DNA of 64,000 bases, taken from NCBI RefSeq assembly GCF_004295345.1, contig NZ_CP036200.1, positions 372,001 through 436,000 on the forward strand. The letters are read 5' to 3'. Every line of letters starts with the position of its first letter. Position 1 is the stretch's first letter. A model generated the notes under the pieces. It worked only from the letters and a program-made list of their open reading frames with translations. It did no database searches and was not told where the DNA came from. The position numbers and the translations under genes were made by a program. This document shows, piece by piece, positions 27,221-36,873 of this stretch. This stretch comes from Shewanella maritima. GTDB lineage: Bacteria > Pseudomonadota > Gammaproteobacteria > Enterobacterales > Shewanellaceae.

Positions 27221-29994
27221 TCAGAAGATATTGATATTCAGTGATACGACTTGCGAAGCGATTTCACCAGGGGTAATCACTTCAACAAGGAATATACCGG
27301 TATTTGGTTCATCTTCACCTTTTAATGTCACCACAAAGTCACGACCACCGTTATGATTACTACTAGGCCATACATACTCGCCAGCGCTCACAACCGAGCC
27401 TGCACTTGCGGTGAACTTCACGATAGTACCTGCGGGCATCTGCTGATTGTGTCTATCTGAAATAGTAAACTTAACGCTTGCAGCACCTTTACCTACGATA
27501 TCAATTGAGCCACCTTGATTTAAGCCATCACGGTCATCAATCCAAATTTCATTCGCTGGAGTAGCGAAAGCTGCGGAACCAGACATCACCATAACTAGGC
27601 TGCGACGCACAAATAACGACTTAGAGTTAGTTACGCCATCTGCACACCCTGCATGCGCAGGGGTTGAACAAAGCACACCATTGTACAAGCCATCAGCTTT
27701 ATCAAACTGCCCATTGCTATTGAAGTCGATTAACTCTTCTAACTCACCACCAGCCTGTCCAGGCAATTGGTTAGCTGGTTGAGGGTTAAATACAGTGTCC
27801 TCGTTATAATCATTGTACGCGTCATCGAGATCAAAACTCTGACCGGTAACGTCAGTTTGATTCAAAAATGCGTCCATTTCATCAGCATCAAAGCGACCAT
27901 TACCATTGTGATCAGGGAACGATTCTTCACCAATAGCTGTCGCGGTAATCGTTGCTCGGCCGCCGTACTTTTGACCGTATACGTTACCGTAGATATCCAA
28001 CGTTGGGTAATAAATTAAGCTTGAGTTTGGTACTCGTACTTGAGAGCCGTCGCCACCAATAATTGATTGACCATCAGGACGTGGCAGTTGCGATGTCCAC
28101 ATAACTGAACATACACCTTTTACGGTTTGACATGCATCTTCAATAGAACCACCTTCAGTGGTAAACGATACCGTTGTTCCATCTGGCACAGGGTTGTTAA
28201 ATGCATCAGCCATACGTGCAGTGATAACCACTTCCGTGCCATCTATATCCCACCCTCAGCGTTTAGTACTTCAGCTGAAAGTGAGAAACTGTCTTGATCT
28301 GGGATACCAGTAGAGACAATCAACTGCTTAGATTGACTCGAAATAGCTGGGACTACACCATTTTCAACTGTTGCGGTCACACGCAGCGAGGTAGCAACAG
28401 AACCTGACGTAACAACTGTTTGCACCACACCTTCGTTATTTGTCGTAGCGACTAACGGCGTAATACCTACACCACCAACGTTGGTATTTAGCTCGAACGA
28501 CACTGATTGGTTAGCAACCGGGTTACCATTTTCGTCTAATACTTTGAATTTAACGGTTGAAGATTCATCACCACCTGTACCTAAAATACTGATATTTTCA
28601 GGTTCTGCAGAAACAAACACTATGCTACCCACATCTGCAGCTAGCACATTAATCGTGCCTACCGCCGATAAGCTGATACCACCAGCATTAGCCGTTACGT
28701 TAATTTGGTCTTCACCCACACAGCCTTGTGCTAGGTAAGTTGACGTTGCAACACCATTGCTTGACGATACAGGGCTAGAAATAACAGCTTGAGCTGGATT
28801 CTTAGTTGCACAAGTCGAAGAGAAGTTGACATCTACAGGTTGAGTAAAAGGATTACCTTCGTCATCCTGAATAAGTACGGTAACTGTCGCTGTGCCGCCA
28901 GCAGAAAGGTCTGCTGTACTCACTTGAGCTACACCTTCAACAAAAGGATCACCGCTACCCATTTCAACGTTAGTCGCACCTACGACGACAATCGTAGTAC
29001 CAGACTCATTTGTTGGCAGCGTCGCGGTCACTTCACCAGCACCTAACTCGCTACCAGCATAAATATCAACGACAGCTTTACCTTCAGCATCAGTCACCGC
29101 CGTTTTAATTGGTAGATCACCAATATCAGCCGCAAACGTTACAATAGTCGGTTTTGTGATGCCCGTAACTGTTGCGGTTAAACGACCAGGCTTAAGCGTT
29201 GTGATGTTCTGAATTGAATTACCATCAATATCTGTTAGCGCAAGAGAAACTTGCGCGCCGCCACCAGCTTCACCACCGTCACCGGCCATGGTTACGTTAA
29301 GTGAGTTTGATTCTCCAGACGCTGTTGTTGCTGTTACCGTCGCACCTGTATTTAAATCAGCTGTATTTAAAATAACACTAGCTACACCGTTATCATTCGT
29401 TGCTACCTGACCTGTAGATGGAGTGAAAGTACCGTAAGTCGCATTGTTTAATGTAAAGGTAACTAGAGTGCTAACAGGATTGCCTGAAGGGTCGGTGACA
29501 GTTGCAGTGACAATTGCAGGCTCAGCAGCAGAAACTTGCGTCACTGTCGTCTCTATCTTTACAGAGATTTCAGTATCGCCACCAGACTCACCATCGCCGG
29601 CCATATTGACGTTGATAGATGCTGACTCCCCCGTTGATGTCGTTGCAATAACTGTAGCGCCGGTTTTAATTGCAGCTGTTTTTACAGTAACTTGCGCTTC
29701 ACCGCTTGAATTAGTTGATACCTCACCAGTACCTGGGTCAAACGAGCCATATTCTTCATTATTAAGTTCAAAGCTCACTAGCGTACTGACAGGGTTACCA
29801 CTAGAGTCAGTGACTTTTGCGGTAACAGTTGCAGGCTCAGCTGCAGAAATATCTGAATTAGAAATAGAAAGGCTTATTGAAATAGTTGTTGGGTCGGGTG
29901 TTTCACCACCACTACTGATACTCCCTCCGCCGCCGCAGGCGACTAATATAAACGAACACAAAAGCGCAAAAAATACTTTGTATGCTGACCTCAT
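27221..29994 (-). CDS. Large lipoprotein with bacterial Ig-like (Big_1/invasin type) repeats, frameshifted near 28245
   Basis: The product of about 924 residues (once one G is restored in GAGGGTGGG) begins with a lipoprotein signal (MRSAYKVFFALLCSFILVAC-GGGG). It continues with tandem Ig-like domains of the invasin kind, each with an AEPA.VTA.VTD.SGNPVSTLV.F.LN pattern at about residues 45, 145, then DADIG- and DEGNPFTQ-type units, to about 560. The second frame starts inside the sequence GWDIDGTEVVITARMADAFNNPVPDGTTVSF, which is the expected continuation. The last domain contains acidic, calcium-loop-like runs (DHNGNGRFDADEMD; DFNSNGQFDKADG). It is probably a surface or periplasmic adhesion or structural protein. 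Confidence 0.82.
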
Positions 29995-30217
29995 TGTCAG
30001 GCTCCCTGTTACAAAAAATAAAACTTACTGCTTACTATAGTTACTTATCGGCAAACATTACATAAATTAAACATAACTATACTATAACTCTAGTATTTTT
30101 TTGTACACCTATGACCGCAAACTTTCAAAGCACACCGTTTCATAACCGTAATAATCCTGCTAGGCTTGAGCGGTTAAATAAAACAGATAAAAAGAAGTAA
30201 AATAGAAGGAAGATCCT

Positions 30218-31531
30218 GTGACAGAATCTAAAAAGCTCGGTTTAACGAGTAAAATCCTTATCGGTATGCTGACCGGTATTATCCTCGGCCTATTACTGCG
30301 AAATTTATTCCCTGAAAGTGCCTTTATTAAGGATTACATCACTGAAGGCGTGCTCGCGGTAATTGGTACCATCTTCATCTCCAGTTTAAAAATGCTCGTC
30401 GTGCCTTTGGTATTTATATCTTTGGTATGCGGTACCTGCTCGTTAAGCGATCCGTCTAAATTAGGCAGACTCGGTGGTAAAACCATCGCTTTCTACCTGT
30501 TTACGACCGCAATCGCTCTAACCGTAGCCATTACAGCGGCAATCATAGTCCACCCAGGTGCAGCCTCCTTAGCCACCAGCGCAATGGAATTTAATGCTAA
30601 AGAGGCACCAAGTCTTGCTGAAGTCATCATCAACATAGTCCCGACTAACCCTATTCAAGCGATGACTGAAGGTAATATGCTGCAAATTATTCTGTTTGCA
30701 GTTATTTTCGGTTTTGCGATTTCGCATATTGGCGAACGCGGTAAACGCGTCGCGGCCTTATTCAATGATTTGAACGAAGTTATCATGCGAGTGGTCACGC
30801 TAATCATGCAATTAGCACCATACGGTGTGTTTGCACTAATGGCTAAATTAAGCCTAACGCTTGGACTAGAAACATTTGGCTCAGTACTGAAGTACTTCTT
30901 CTTAGTTCTACTGGTATTAATTGTCCACGCATTAGTTGTATACCCAACCTTACTAAAAGTGTTCTCAGGCCTAAGCCCACTCATGTTCTTGCGTAAAATC
31001 CGCGACGTACAACTGTTCGCTTTTTCAACAGCAAGTTCAAATGCAACGCTACCGGTTACAATTGAAACCGCAGAGCACCGTATGGGTGTAGACAACAAGA
31101 TTGCTTCTTTCACACTACCACTTGGCGCCACCATTAACATGGACGGTACTGCGATTATGCAAGGTGTCGCGACGGTATTTATTGCCCAAGTGTTTGGTAT
31201 TGAGCTTAGCTTTGTGGATTACCTAACCGTCGTGGTTACCGCAACCTTGGCATCTATCGGTACTGCCGGCGTTCCAGGCGTAGGCTTAATCATGCTTGCT
31301 ATGGTACTAAACCAAGTAGGCCTGCCTGTTGAAGGTATTGCCCTGATTATTGGTGTTGACCGTTTACTTGATATGGTGCGCACAGCGGTTAACGTAACCG
31401 GTGATACAGTTGCGACCGTAGTCATTGCAAAATCTGAAGGCGAGTTCGACCAACAAGTGTTTGAAAACTCACAAGCCGGTAAAGTCGCTCACAACTTCGA
31501 AGAGCAAGTACTTCACCCTGAGCAACGATAG
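30218..31531 (+). CDS. Dicarboxylate/amino acid:cation symporter (DAACS family)
   Basis: The 437-residue inner-membrane protein belongs to the glutamate/dicarboxylate symporter family (GltP, DctA, GltPh). Conserved features are visible in order: an early KMLVVPLVFISLVCG, the re-entrant TASSNATLPVTIETAEHRMGVD serine-rich loop, LPLGATINMDGTAIMQGVATVFIAQ with the sodium-binding NMDGT, and the second re-entrant region VPGVGLIMLAMVLNQVGLP followed by DRLLDMVRTAVNVTGD. The last motif carries the substrate-binding Asp/Arg/Asn. GTG start at 30218 after AGAAGGAAG. It could move glutamate, aspartate, or C4-dicarboxylates; which one cannot be read. Confidence 0.93.
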   Translation: MTESKKLGLTSKILIGMLTGIILGLLLRNLFPESAFIKDYITEGVLAVIGTIFISSLKMLVVPLVFISLVCGTCSLSDPSKLGRLGGKTIAFYLFTTAIALTVAITAAIIVHPGAASLATSAMEFNAKEAPSLAEVIINIVPTNPIQAMTEGNMLQIILFAVIFGFAISHIGERGKRVAALFNDLNEVIMRVVTLIMQLAPYGVFALMAKLSLTLGLETFGSVLKYFFLVLLVLIVHALVVYPTLLKVFSGLSPLMFLRKIRDVQLFAFSTASSNATLPVTIETAEHRMGVDNKIASFTLPLGATINMDGTAIMQGVATVFIAQVFGIELSFVDYLTVVVTATLASIGTAGVPGVGLIMLAMVLNQVGLPVEGIALIIGVDRLLDMVRTAVNVTGDTVATVVIAKSEGEFDQQVFENSQAGKVAHNFEEQVLHPEQR

Positions 31532-31552
31532 AAATAAGCTATGAGCTAAACT

Positions 31553-31579
31553 AAAAAAGGTGCGAATAGCACCTTTTTT
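31553..31579 (+). terminator. Terminator after the DAACS symporter
   Basis: AAAAAAGGTGC and GCACCTTTTTT with loop GAATA make a strong 11-bp stem and T run 21 bases after the stop. Confidence 0.92.
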
Positions 31580-31717
31580 GTCGCTGTAATATAGTCATTC
31601 ATGTACATGGCTAGCGTAACTTATCGTCAAACCAACAAAATTTGTTGGGCACTCAAGTTCGTGTCATGATGACCTGACATATTTTTATAATAATCAGCCA
31701 AATAAACCCCGTACTTT

Positions 31718-32398
31718 ATGGACTCAACTTTACTGATCAGCTTAGCAATCGTTCATTTCATCGCGCTAATGAGCCCCGGGCCAGACTTCGCAATTATTGT
31801 TAAACTCGCTACCCAGCAACAAAGAAGCGTTGCATTAAGCTGCGCTTTTGGTATCGCGTTGGCAATTCTGGCTCACACACTTCTTTCTTTAATGGGGATC
31901 AGTTTAATGATCCGCCAGTCAGAAATCGCCTATTCAATCGTACAGTTTGTGGGGATAAGTTACCTCGCATGGATGGGTGTTGGCGCACTCAAAGCTGCCA
32001 TTAGCCAAATAAAAGCAAATAAAGTGCAAAAACAGCTACGCCAAAACACGCTTGATAGTTCAGGCGAAATAGATGACGAGCCGCAAACCGCACCGCTTTC
32101 AAACTTTCAAGGGTTTAGAATTGGTTTACTCACCAATATGCTCAACCCCAAAGCACTGATCTTTTTCATCACCTTGTTTACTGTCATGGTTCCAGTCGAA
32201 ACCAATACGCTAACGAAGGCTGGCGCTACCATTGTATTATTTGGATTGGCACTGCTCTGGTTTGCATTTGTAGCAATTGTCTTGTCGCAACAAAAAGTTC
32301 AAGGCTATTTCAAGGCTATTGCTTGCTATATCGATCTTGGTGTTGGCGTAATATTCATCGGCGTTTCGGCAACAATTGCTATCAGTCAGCTAATTTAG
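31718..32398 (+). CDS. LysE/RhtB-family amino-acid exporter
   Basis: The 226-residue inner-membrane protein shows the LysE/Rht pattern: helix 1 with the signature ALMSPGPDFAIIVKLA, a hydrophilic charged loop in the middle (residues about 95-130, rich in Lys and Gln), and FRIGLLTNMLNPKALIFFITLF near residue 140, followed by two or three helices. Family members export amino acids such as threonine, homoserine or lysine. The middle loop is longer than usual. It stands alone, with no obvious regulator next to it. Substrate unknown. Confidence 0.9.
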   Translation: MDSTLLISLAIVHFIALMSPGPDFAIIVKLATQQQRSVALSCAFGIALAILAHTLLSLMGISLMIRQSEIAYSIVQFVGISYLAWMGVGALKAAISQIKANKVQKQLRQNTLDSSGEIDDEPQTAPLSNFQGFRIGLLTNMLNPKALIFFITLFTVMVPVETNTLTKAGATIVLFGLALLWFAFVAIVLSQQKVQGYFKAIACYIDLGVGVIFIGVSATIAISQLI

Positions 32399-32573
32399 CC
32401 GTAATGTAACATGAACAACGTTCAGTCATTATTCAGGCAGTGTTAAGTAAACTACTCAAAAGCCCAAAAAGTACAGAATTGAAACATTCCAAATAGGGTA
32501 ATTAATCAGAGTTTTAATTCACTAATTGATTAAGTAAACTCAAACTAACGGTCCGATATTCCAGAGGTAGTTC

Positions 32574-33248
32574 ATGCGCGTGCTAGTTATTGAAGACGAT
32601 CCAATATTGTCTCACCACCTTGCGACTCAGCTGTCAGAGCTAGACAACCATGTGCAAGTAGCAGACACGGCTAAAGAAGGCTTCTATCAAGCATGCAACT
32701 ATCCTATTGACGTTGCAATTGTCGACTTAGGGCTACCTGATCAAGATGGTATGAGCCTGATTAAATCTATCCGAGAACAAGGCATCAAGTTCCCTATTCT
32801 TATTTTAACTGCCAGGGTTAATTGGCAAGATAAAGTCGAAGGTCTTAATGCTGGTGCAGATGATTACCTAGTAAAACCATTCCAGAAAGAAGAGCTTTTT
32901 GCACGACTTGATGCGCTAGTTCGACGCAGTGCGGGCTTCGTTAAACCACAAATAAGCTCAGGGCCACTCACTGTCGACTTAGCAGCAAAACAAATAACCC
33001 TGAATGGTGAGTTAATGTCAGTTACCGCATTTGAATATCAAATTCTCGAATATCTAATGCGCCACAATAGTGAAGTCGTTGCCAAGCAACGTATCTTAGA
33101 CGTTATTTATGCTGACAAGGAAGGCGATCCAAATACCATTGAAGTTATGGTGAGTAGGCTACGCAAAAAGTTAACCCAGGGCGGACTAGAAAACCCTATT
33201 TTGACCATTAGAGGTCAAGGCTACAAGTTCAACCTTCCATGCGACTAA
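32574..33248 (+). CDS. OmpR-family response regulator (PhoP/QseB-like)
   Basis: The 224-residue protein has a receiver domain with the phosphoacceptor D51 (VAIVDLGLPDQDG), acidic D8/D9 (IEDDP), and K in YLVKPF, followed by a winged-helix DNA-binding domain with MSVTAFEYQILEYLM and VMVSRLRKKL. Overall it resembles PhoP, and the partner kinase overlaps its end by ten bases, so translation is coupled. AGAGGTAG precedes the ATG. Likely DNA target and signal not shown by sequence. Confidence 0.93.
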   Translation: MRVLVIEDDPILSHHLATQLSELDNHVQVADTAKEGFYQACNYPIDVAIVDLGLPDQDGMSLIKSIREQGIKFPILILTARVNWQDKVEGLNAGADDYLVKPFQKEELFARLDALVRRSAGFVKPQISSGPLTVDLAAKQITLNGELMSVTAFEYQILEYLMRHNSEVVAKQRILDVIYADKEGDPNTIEVMVSRLRKKLTQGGLENPILTIRGQGYKFNLPCD

Positions 33249-34585
33249 ACCTGCACCCAGAAAAACGCCTATTAACTCGGGTGCTGGTCACCTCTTTCAC
33301 CATTATTACATTAGTGGGCTTCGCACTTGCCTGGCTACTCACTCTGGTGTTTGCGCAAAGCAAATACAATGACACCACCACCAAACTTATTGCCGAGCTA
33401 CCAGTCATTGCGGCGGAGTTTCAAGAAAACAACCTTGTACCGATTACACAGGCTATCGACAACGATAACATTTACACCAAGTATCTAATGGCAACCTGTG
33501 ACTCTCGCTACCACACTATGTGGGAGTCCAGTGCGGCAATAGACGCGGGCGTTTTACAAATATGTGAACGCTATAAAAACGTTAAGGACAGTTTTGGCGT
33601 CAAATACATTAATAACGGTACAGATCAAAATTATTTTGTTTACGCACTTAGCGTGCAAATAGAAGCTCAGGATTACCACCTAGTCATTTTGAAAGACGCC
33701 AGTAAATTAAAACAAGAGTTAGACAAGTTTGACCGTTTAACCTTATTTAGATTAGCAATTGTATTAGGTATCGCTTATTTACTACTCACTAGTGCGGCTT
33801 ATTGGAGTTTGCTGCCGCTTAGGCGCTTAAAGTTAGAATTGCAACAATTAAAAGATGGTCAAAAGCAATCACTTGAGAACGACTACCCTGTTGAGCTGAC
33901 TGGGATAACGAATTCCCTTAACCAGCTAGTGAGCCAAAGTGAGCAACGCCAAAGCCGTTATCAAAACGCCATGAATGACTTAGCACACAGCCTAAAGACG
34001 CGCCTAGCTGCAACACTTGCCATCATAGACGATAAAAGCCTGACACAAGAACAGCAACGTCAGCACGCGCTAACTCAGGTCAATGACATGGACCAACTTG
34101 TAAAATACCAACTTAAGCGAGCGATGTTGGGTCGTAAAGGGCTAATCAGTGAGCTTACTCCACTTGAGCCTGTCATCAAGCAAATTACCGACATGCTTGA
34201 TAAATTGTATCACTCAAAAGCGGTACAGTTGGAACTTAAAGTTGCTCCTCAACTAATATTGCCAATGGAAAAAGCCGATGTAATGGAGCTTGTGGGAAAC
34301 ATTCTTGAAAACGCTTACCGCTTGTGTATCAGCAAAGTGCGTGTAACAGCAATTACATCAAGTGGAAATATCCAGTTGTTCATCGAAGATGATGGGCCTG
34401 GTGTAGAAGACAGCATTAAACAAAAAATTATTTTAAGGGGTGTTCGCGCCGATACCCAATCACCAGGACAAGGTATTGGTCTTGCGGTTTGCCAAGAGAT
34501 TATTGATAGCTATGGTGGCACCATGAATATCGAGCAAAGTGATCTACTTGGGGCGCAATTCGCTCTAACACTGCCCGCTCAATAA
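33239..34585 (+). CDS. PhoQ-like sensor histidine kinase
   Basis: The 448-residue inner-membrane kinase has helix 1 (about residues 13-35), a periplasmic sensor of about 130 residues, helix 2 near 175-195, a HAMP-like linker and the HisKA segment NDLAHSLKTRLAATLAII with H250. The catalytic domain has the N box VGNILENAYRLC, DDGPGVED and GQGIGLAVCQEI. The H-box matches PhoQ-type kinases, which normally read HSLKTPL; here the proline is an arginine. This change alters the phosphatase/kinase helix but need not abolish phosphorylation. It overlaps the response regulator gene and should phosphorylate it. Signal unknown. Confidence 0.92.
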   Translation: MRLNLHPEKRLLTRVLVTSFTIITLVGFALAWLLTLVFAQSKYNDTTTKLIAELPVIAAEFQENNLVPITQAIDNDNIYTKYLMATCDSRYHTMWESSAAIDAGVLQICERYKNVKDSFGVKYINNGTDQNYFVYALSVQIEAQDYHLVILKDASKLKQELDKFDRLTLFRLAIVLGIAYLLLTSAAYWSLLPLRRLKLELQQLKDGQKQSLENDYPVELTGITNSLNQLVSQSEQRQSRYQNAMNDLAHSLKTRLAATLAIIDDKSLTQEQQRQHALTQVNDMDQLVKYQLKRAMLGRKGLISELTPLEPVIKQITDMLDKLYHSKAVQLELKVAPQLILPMEKADVMELVGNILENAYRLCISKVRVTAITSSGNIQLFIEDDGPGVEDSIKQKIILRGVRADTQSPGQGIGLAVCQEIIDSYGGTMNIEQSDLLGAQFALTLPAQ

Positions 34586-34628
34586 CGATTCAACAATGCA
34601 GTAAGTCAACAGGCTAGCAAATACATAA

Positions 34629-35324
34629 TCAATCATTACGAGCATATAGCTGCTCTGCACGATTAAACATCAGCCATGACGTCACAATATATTTGTCATT
34701 ACTTAATGGCGTGTTACCTCTGTGGCTATGAGTAAAGCTAGCAGGCGCTATTACCATAGTGCCCTTTTGCGGTTTTATTTGCTTATTTTGATAAAAGAAC
34801 TCGGTTTCACCACCTTGCTTAACATCATTCAAATAAAACATAAACAGCGCGACACGATGTAAAGGTTCATTATGGGGCAGCTGTGGAAATTGCTCCGAAT
34901 GCCAATGAGGGTAACCTCCAACACCTTGTTGATAATGCTGCAAATTTACTGCTCCACTGCGGAACAAGTATTTTACAATAGCCTCTATTCGAGGCAGCCC
35001 GAGCCGTTCGAAATTGTCCGGCGTTAAGGTGGTCGGATTGCCCTGCTCATCGTTAACATTAACCGCGACAGCGCCCATCAACGCCAGCGGATAGCGCTTA
35101 AAATACTCAACAGCATATTTAAAGGTGACTTGCAGTATCTCATTTTTCAGTTGCGTAAGCTCGGCAACTGAGTCCATAGTTAAATCTCGGCTATGCTTCT
35201 TTTCTAAGTCGACACCATTCCCCGTTTTCCCTTGAGTAACCGCAGGATGGGTATCTAGCACTTGAATTAAGCTATTGCACAGGGTTTCAGGTAAAGCATT
35301 TGGATAAACTTCTATAAAATCCAT
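34629..35324 (-). CDS. 2-oxoglutarate/Fe(II)-dependent oxygenase, prolyl 4-hydroxylase-like
   Basis: The 231-residue protein has the double-stranded beta-helix of 2OG oxygenases in the prolyl 4-hydroxylase class: an HWHSEQ segment, then GGETEFFYQ, KGTMVIAPASFTHSHRG, and a basic residue in NDKYIVTSWLMF. The iron triad is best read as His-X-Glu plus a distal His, whereas most relatives have His-X-Asp. The conserved GGETEF and THSHRG loops support a working enzyme. It lies convergent with the kinase gene. Substrate unknown; related proteins hydroxylate proline in peptides or translation factors. Confidence 0.85.
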   Translation of the reverse strand: MDFIEVYPNALPETLCNSLIQVLDTHPAVTQGKTGNGVDLEKKHSRDLTMDSVAELTQLKNEILQVTFKYAVEYFKRYPLALMGAVAVNVNDEQGNPTTLTPDNFERLGLPRIEAIVKYLFRSGAVNLQHYQQGVGGYPHWHSEQFPQLPHNEPLHRVALFMFYLNDVKQGGETEFFYQNKQIKPQKGTMVIAPASFTHSHRGNTPLSNDKYIVTSWLMFNRAEQLYARND

Positions 35325-35530
35325 ATCAAACTTTCAGTGGATAACCATACAAATATGCTGCCATGCTTGTTAAGCTTATGTAAAGCCGCTGCTAAATTTA
35401 GTACCGCGCAGTCCCGTATAAATGAGCTTCAAACTTGCGATTGATGCTTAGACGAATATCTCTTTGGCTGCAGTAGATACATTCAACAGCTAAGGCGGCC
35501 TGCGAAGATGTGTTTCAGGAATAATAATCA

Positions 35531-36772
35531 ATGAGTCAAAGCGAGAAAGTCTCAGTCCAATTACTTCAAGTCGGCATGTTTATTAGACTGCCCGCTTCAT
35601 GGAAAGACCACCCTTTTTTATTCAATAGCTTTAAGATAAAAGACACTGCACAAATCCAACTTATTAAGAGACTTGGAATAAAAGAAGTTTTTTACGTCAG
35701 AGAAAAAAGCGATGCAAAACCCGCGCAAGCAAATGGTGACGAACAAATCGACCGTCAAGCTTTGAGCGACTTAAAGTCTGAAATGGATAAACAGAAAAAC
35801 GAGCTTATCGAAAAGCAACAGCAACTTAAACGCCGCTTTAAGAAAACCGAGCAAAAGTTTGACCGCTCATTATCAATGATGCGTTCCATGACCTCTAAAA
35901 TAAGTAGTCGGCCGCTTAATGCAGTTAACGAAGCTAAAGAACTAATTAACAACCTCACCGATATACTTGTAAGCGGTGAAGACCTCGCACTGCACCTTAT
36001 GGCAGACGCCAAACCGGGTGACGTGATTTATCATCACGCATTAAACGTGTCTATGCTCAGCATGTTAATGGCTAAAGAGCTTGACTGGCCACGGGAAAAG
36101 ATTGAACTGATAGGCCTTGGCGCCCTATTTCATGACATAGGAAAGTTCAAAATTCCTTCGAATATTTTGCGTAAAAAAGCGTCGTTAACTGATGCTGAAC
36201 AAAACTTGCTTAAACAACACCCACTCATGAGCATCAATTTTTTAAAGCTTGCCGACAGTTTCCCAGATGAAGCAAAACCTATGATAGCTAATCACCATGA
36301 GTTTCTGGACGGAAGTGGTTACCCGCAAGGACTAAAGCAAGAAGCATTAGATGAACCCTCGCAGCTATTGACTGTGGTGAATGAGTTCGATGCTCTATGT
36401 AACGGTACTCACCACATTAAAGCGAAAACCCCAAGTACAGCCTTGGGACAACTATATAAAAACTATAAAACAAAGCTTAACACTGAATATGTGGGCAAAT
36501 TTATTAAAAAGCTTGGCGTGTATCCACCAGGTAGCGTAGTTGAGTTATCCAATGGGCAATTTGCCTTAGTGATAACGGTAAACCTTCAACAAATATTACT
36601 ACCCGATGTTATCGCTTACGATCCTTTGGTACCTAAAGAGCAAGCGCCTATTATCTCGCTGCAAGATCACGGTTTAAAGGTCGTACGTAGTCTGCCACCA
36701 TCGGGCTTACCAGAGAAGGTAATGAAGTACCTCAACCCGCGTACCAACGTAACTTACGCATTTGGTAAATAG
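35531..36772 (+). CDS. HD-GYP c-di-GMP phosphodiesterase with N-terminal DUF3391
   Basis: The 413-residue protein has an N-terminal DUF3391 domain (SVQLLQVGMFIRLP...IQLIKRLGIKEVFYV), a charged coiled-coil (about residues 78-115) and an HD-GYP domain. H201/D202 (FHDIGKFKIP), H255/H256 (HHEFLDGSGYP) and the GSGYP at 261-265 are present. The canonical motif reads GYP and is intact, so it should cleave c-di-GMP. No signal peptide or membrane helix, so cytosolic. It stands alone with a terminator. AGGAATAATAATCA precedes the ATG. Confidence 0.92.
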   Translation: MSQSEKVSVQLLQVGMFIRLPASWKDHPFLFNSFKIKDTAQIQLIKRLGIKEVFYVREKSDAKPAQANGDEQIDRQALSDLKSEMDKQKNELIEKQQQLKRRFKKTEQKFDRSLSMMRSMTSKISSRPLNAVNEAKELINNLTDILVSGEDLALHLMADAKPGDVIYHHALNVSMLSMLMAKELDWPREKIELIGLGALFHDIGKFKIPSNILRKKASLTDAEQNLLKQHPLMSINFLKLADSFPDEAKPMIANHHEFLDGSGYPQGLKQEALDEPSQLLTVVNEFDALCNGTHHIKAKTPSTALGQLYKNYKTKLNTEYVGKFIKKLGVYPPGSVVELSNGQFALVITVNLQQILLPDVIAYDPLVPKEQAPIISLQDHGLKVVRSLPPSGLPEKVMKYLNPRTNVTYAFGK

Positions 36773-36822
36773 CCAATAAGTATCTATTATGTAAGAGTAA
36801 TTAAACCCGAATGCCCATACAA

Positions 36823-36850
36823 AAAAGCCAATGCATTAGCATTGGCTTTT
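36823..36850. terminator. Terminator between HD-GYP gene and corA
   Basis: AAAAGCCAATGC and GCATTGGCTTTT pair around ATTA; T runs on both strands fit two convergent genes. Confidence 0.92.
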
Positions 36851-36873
36851 CAATTTTTCAGCGCAAAAATAAT

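Noticed and set aside
32461..32573. AT-rich direct and inverted segments before the response regulator, possible operator
   Set aside because: No clear symmetrical or repeated hexamers of the PhoP type could be seen.
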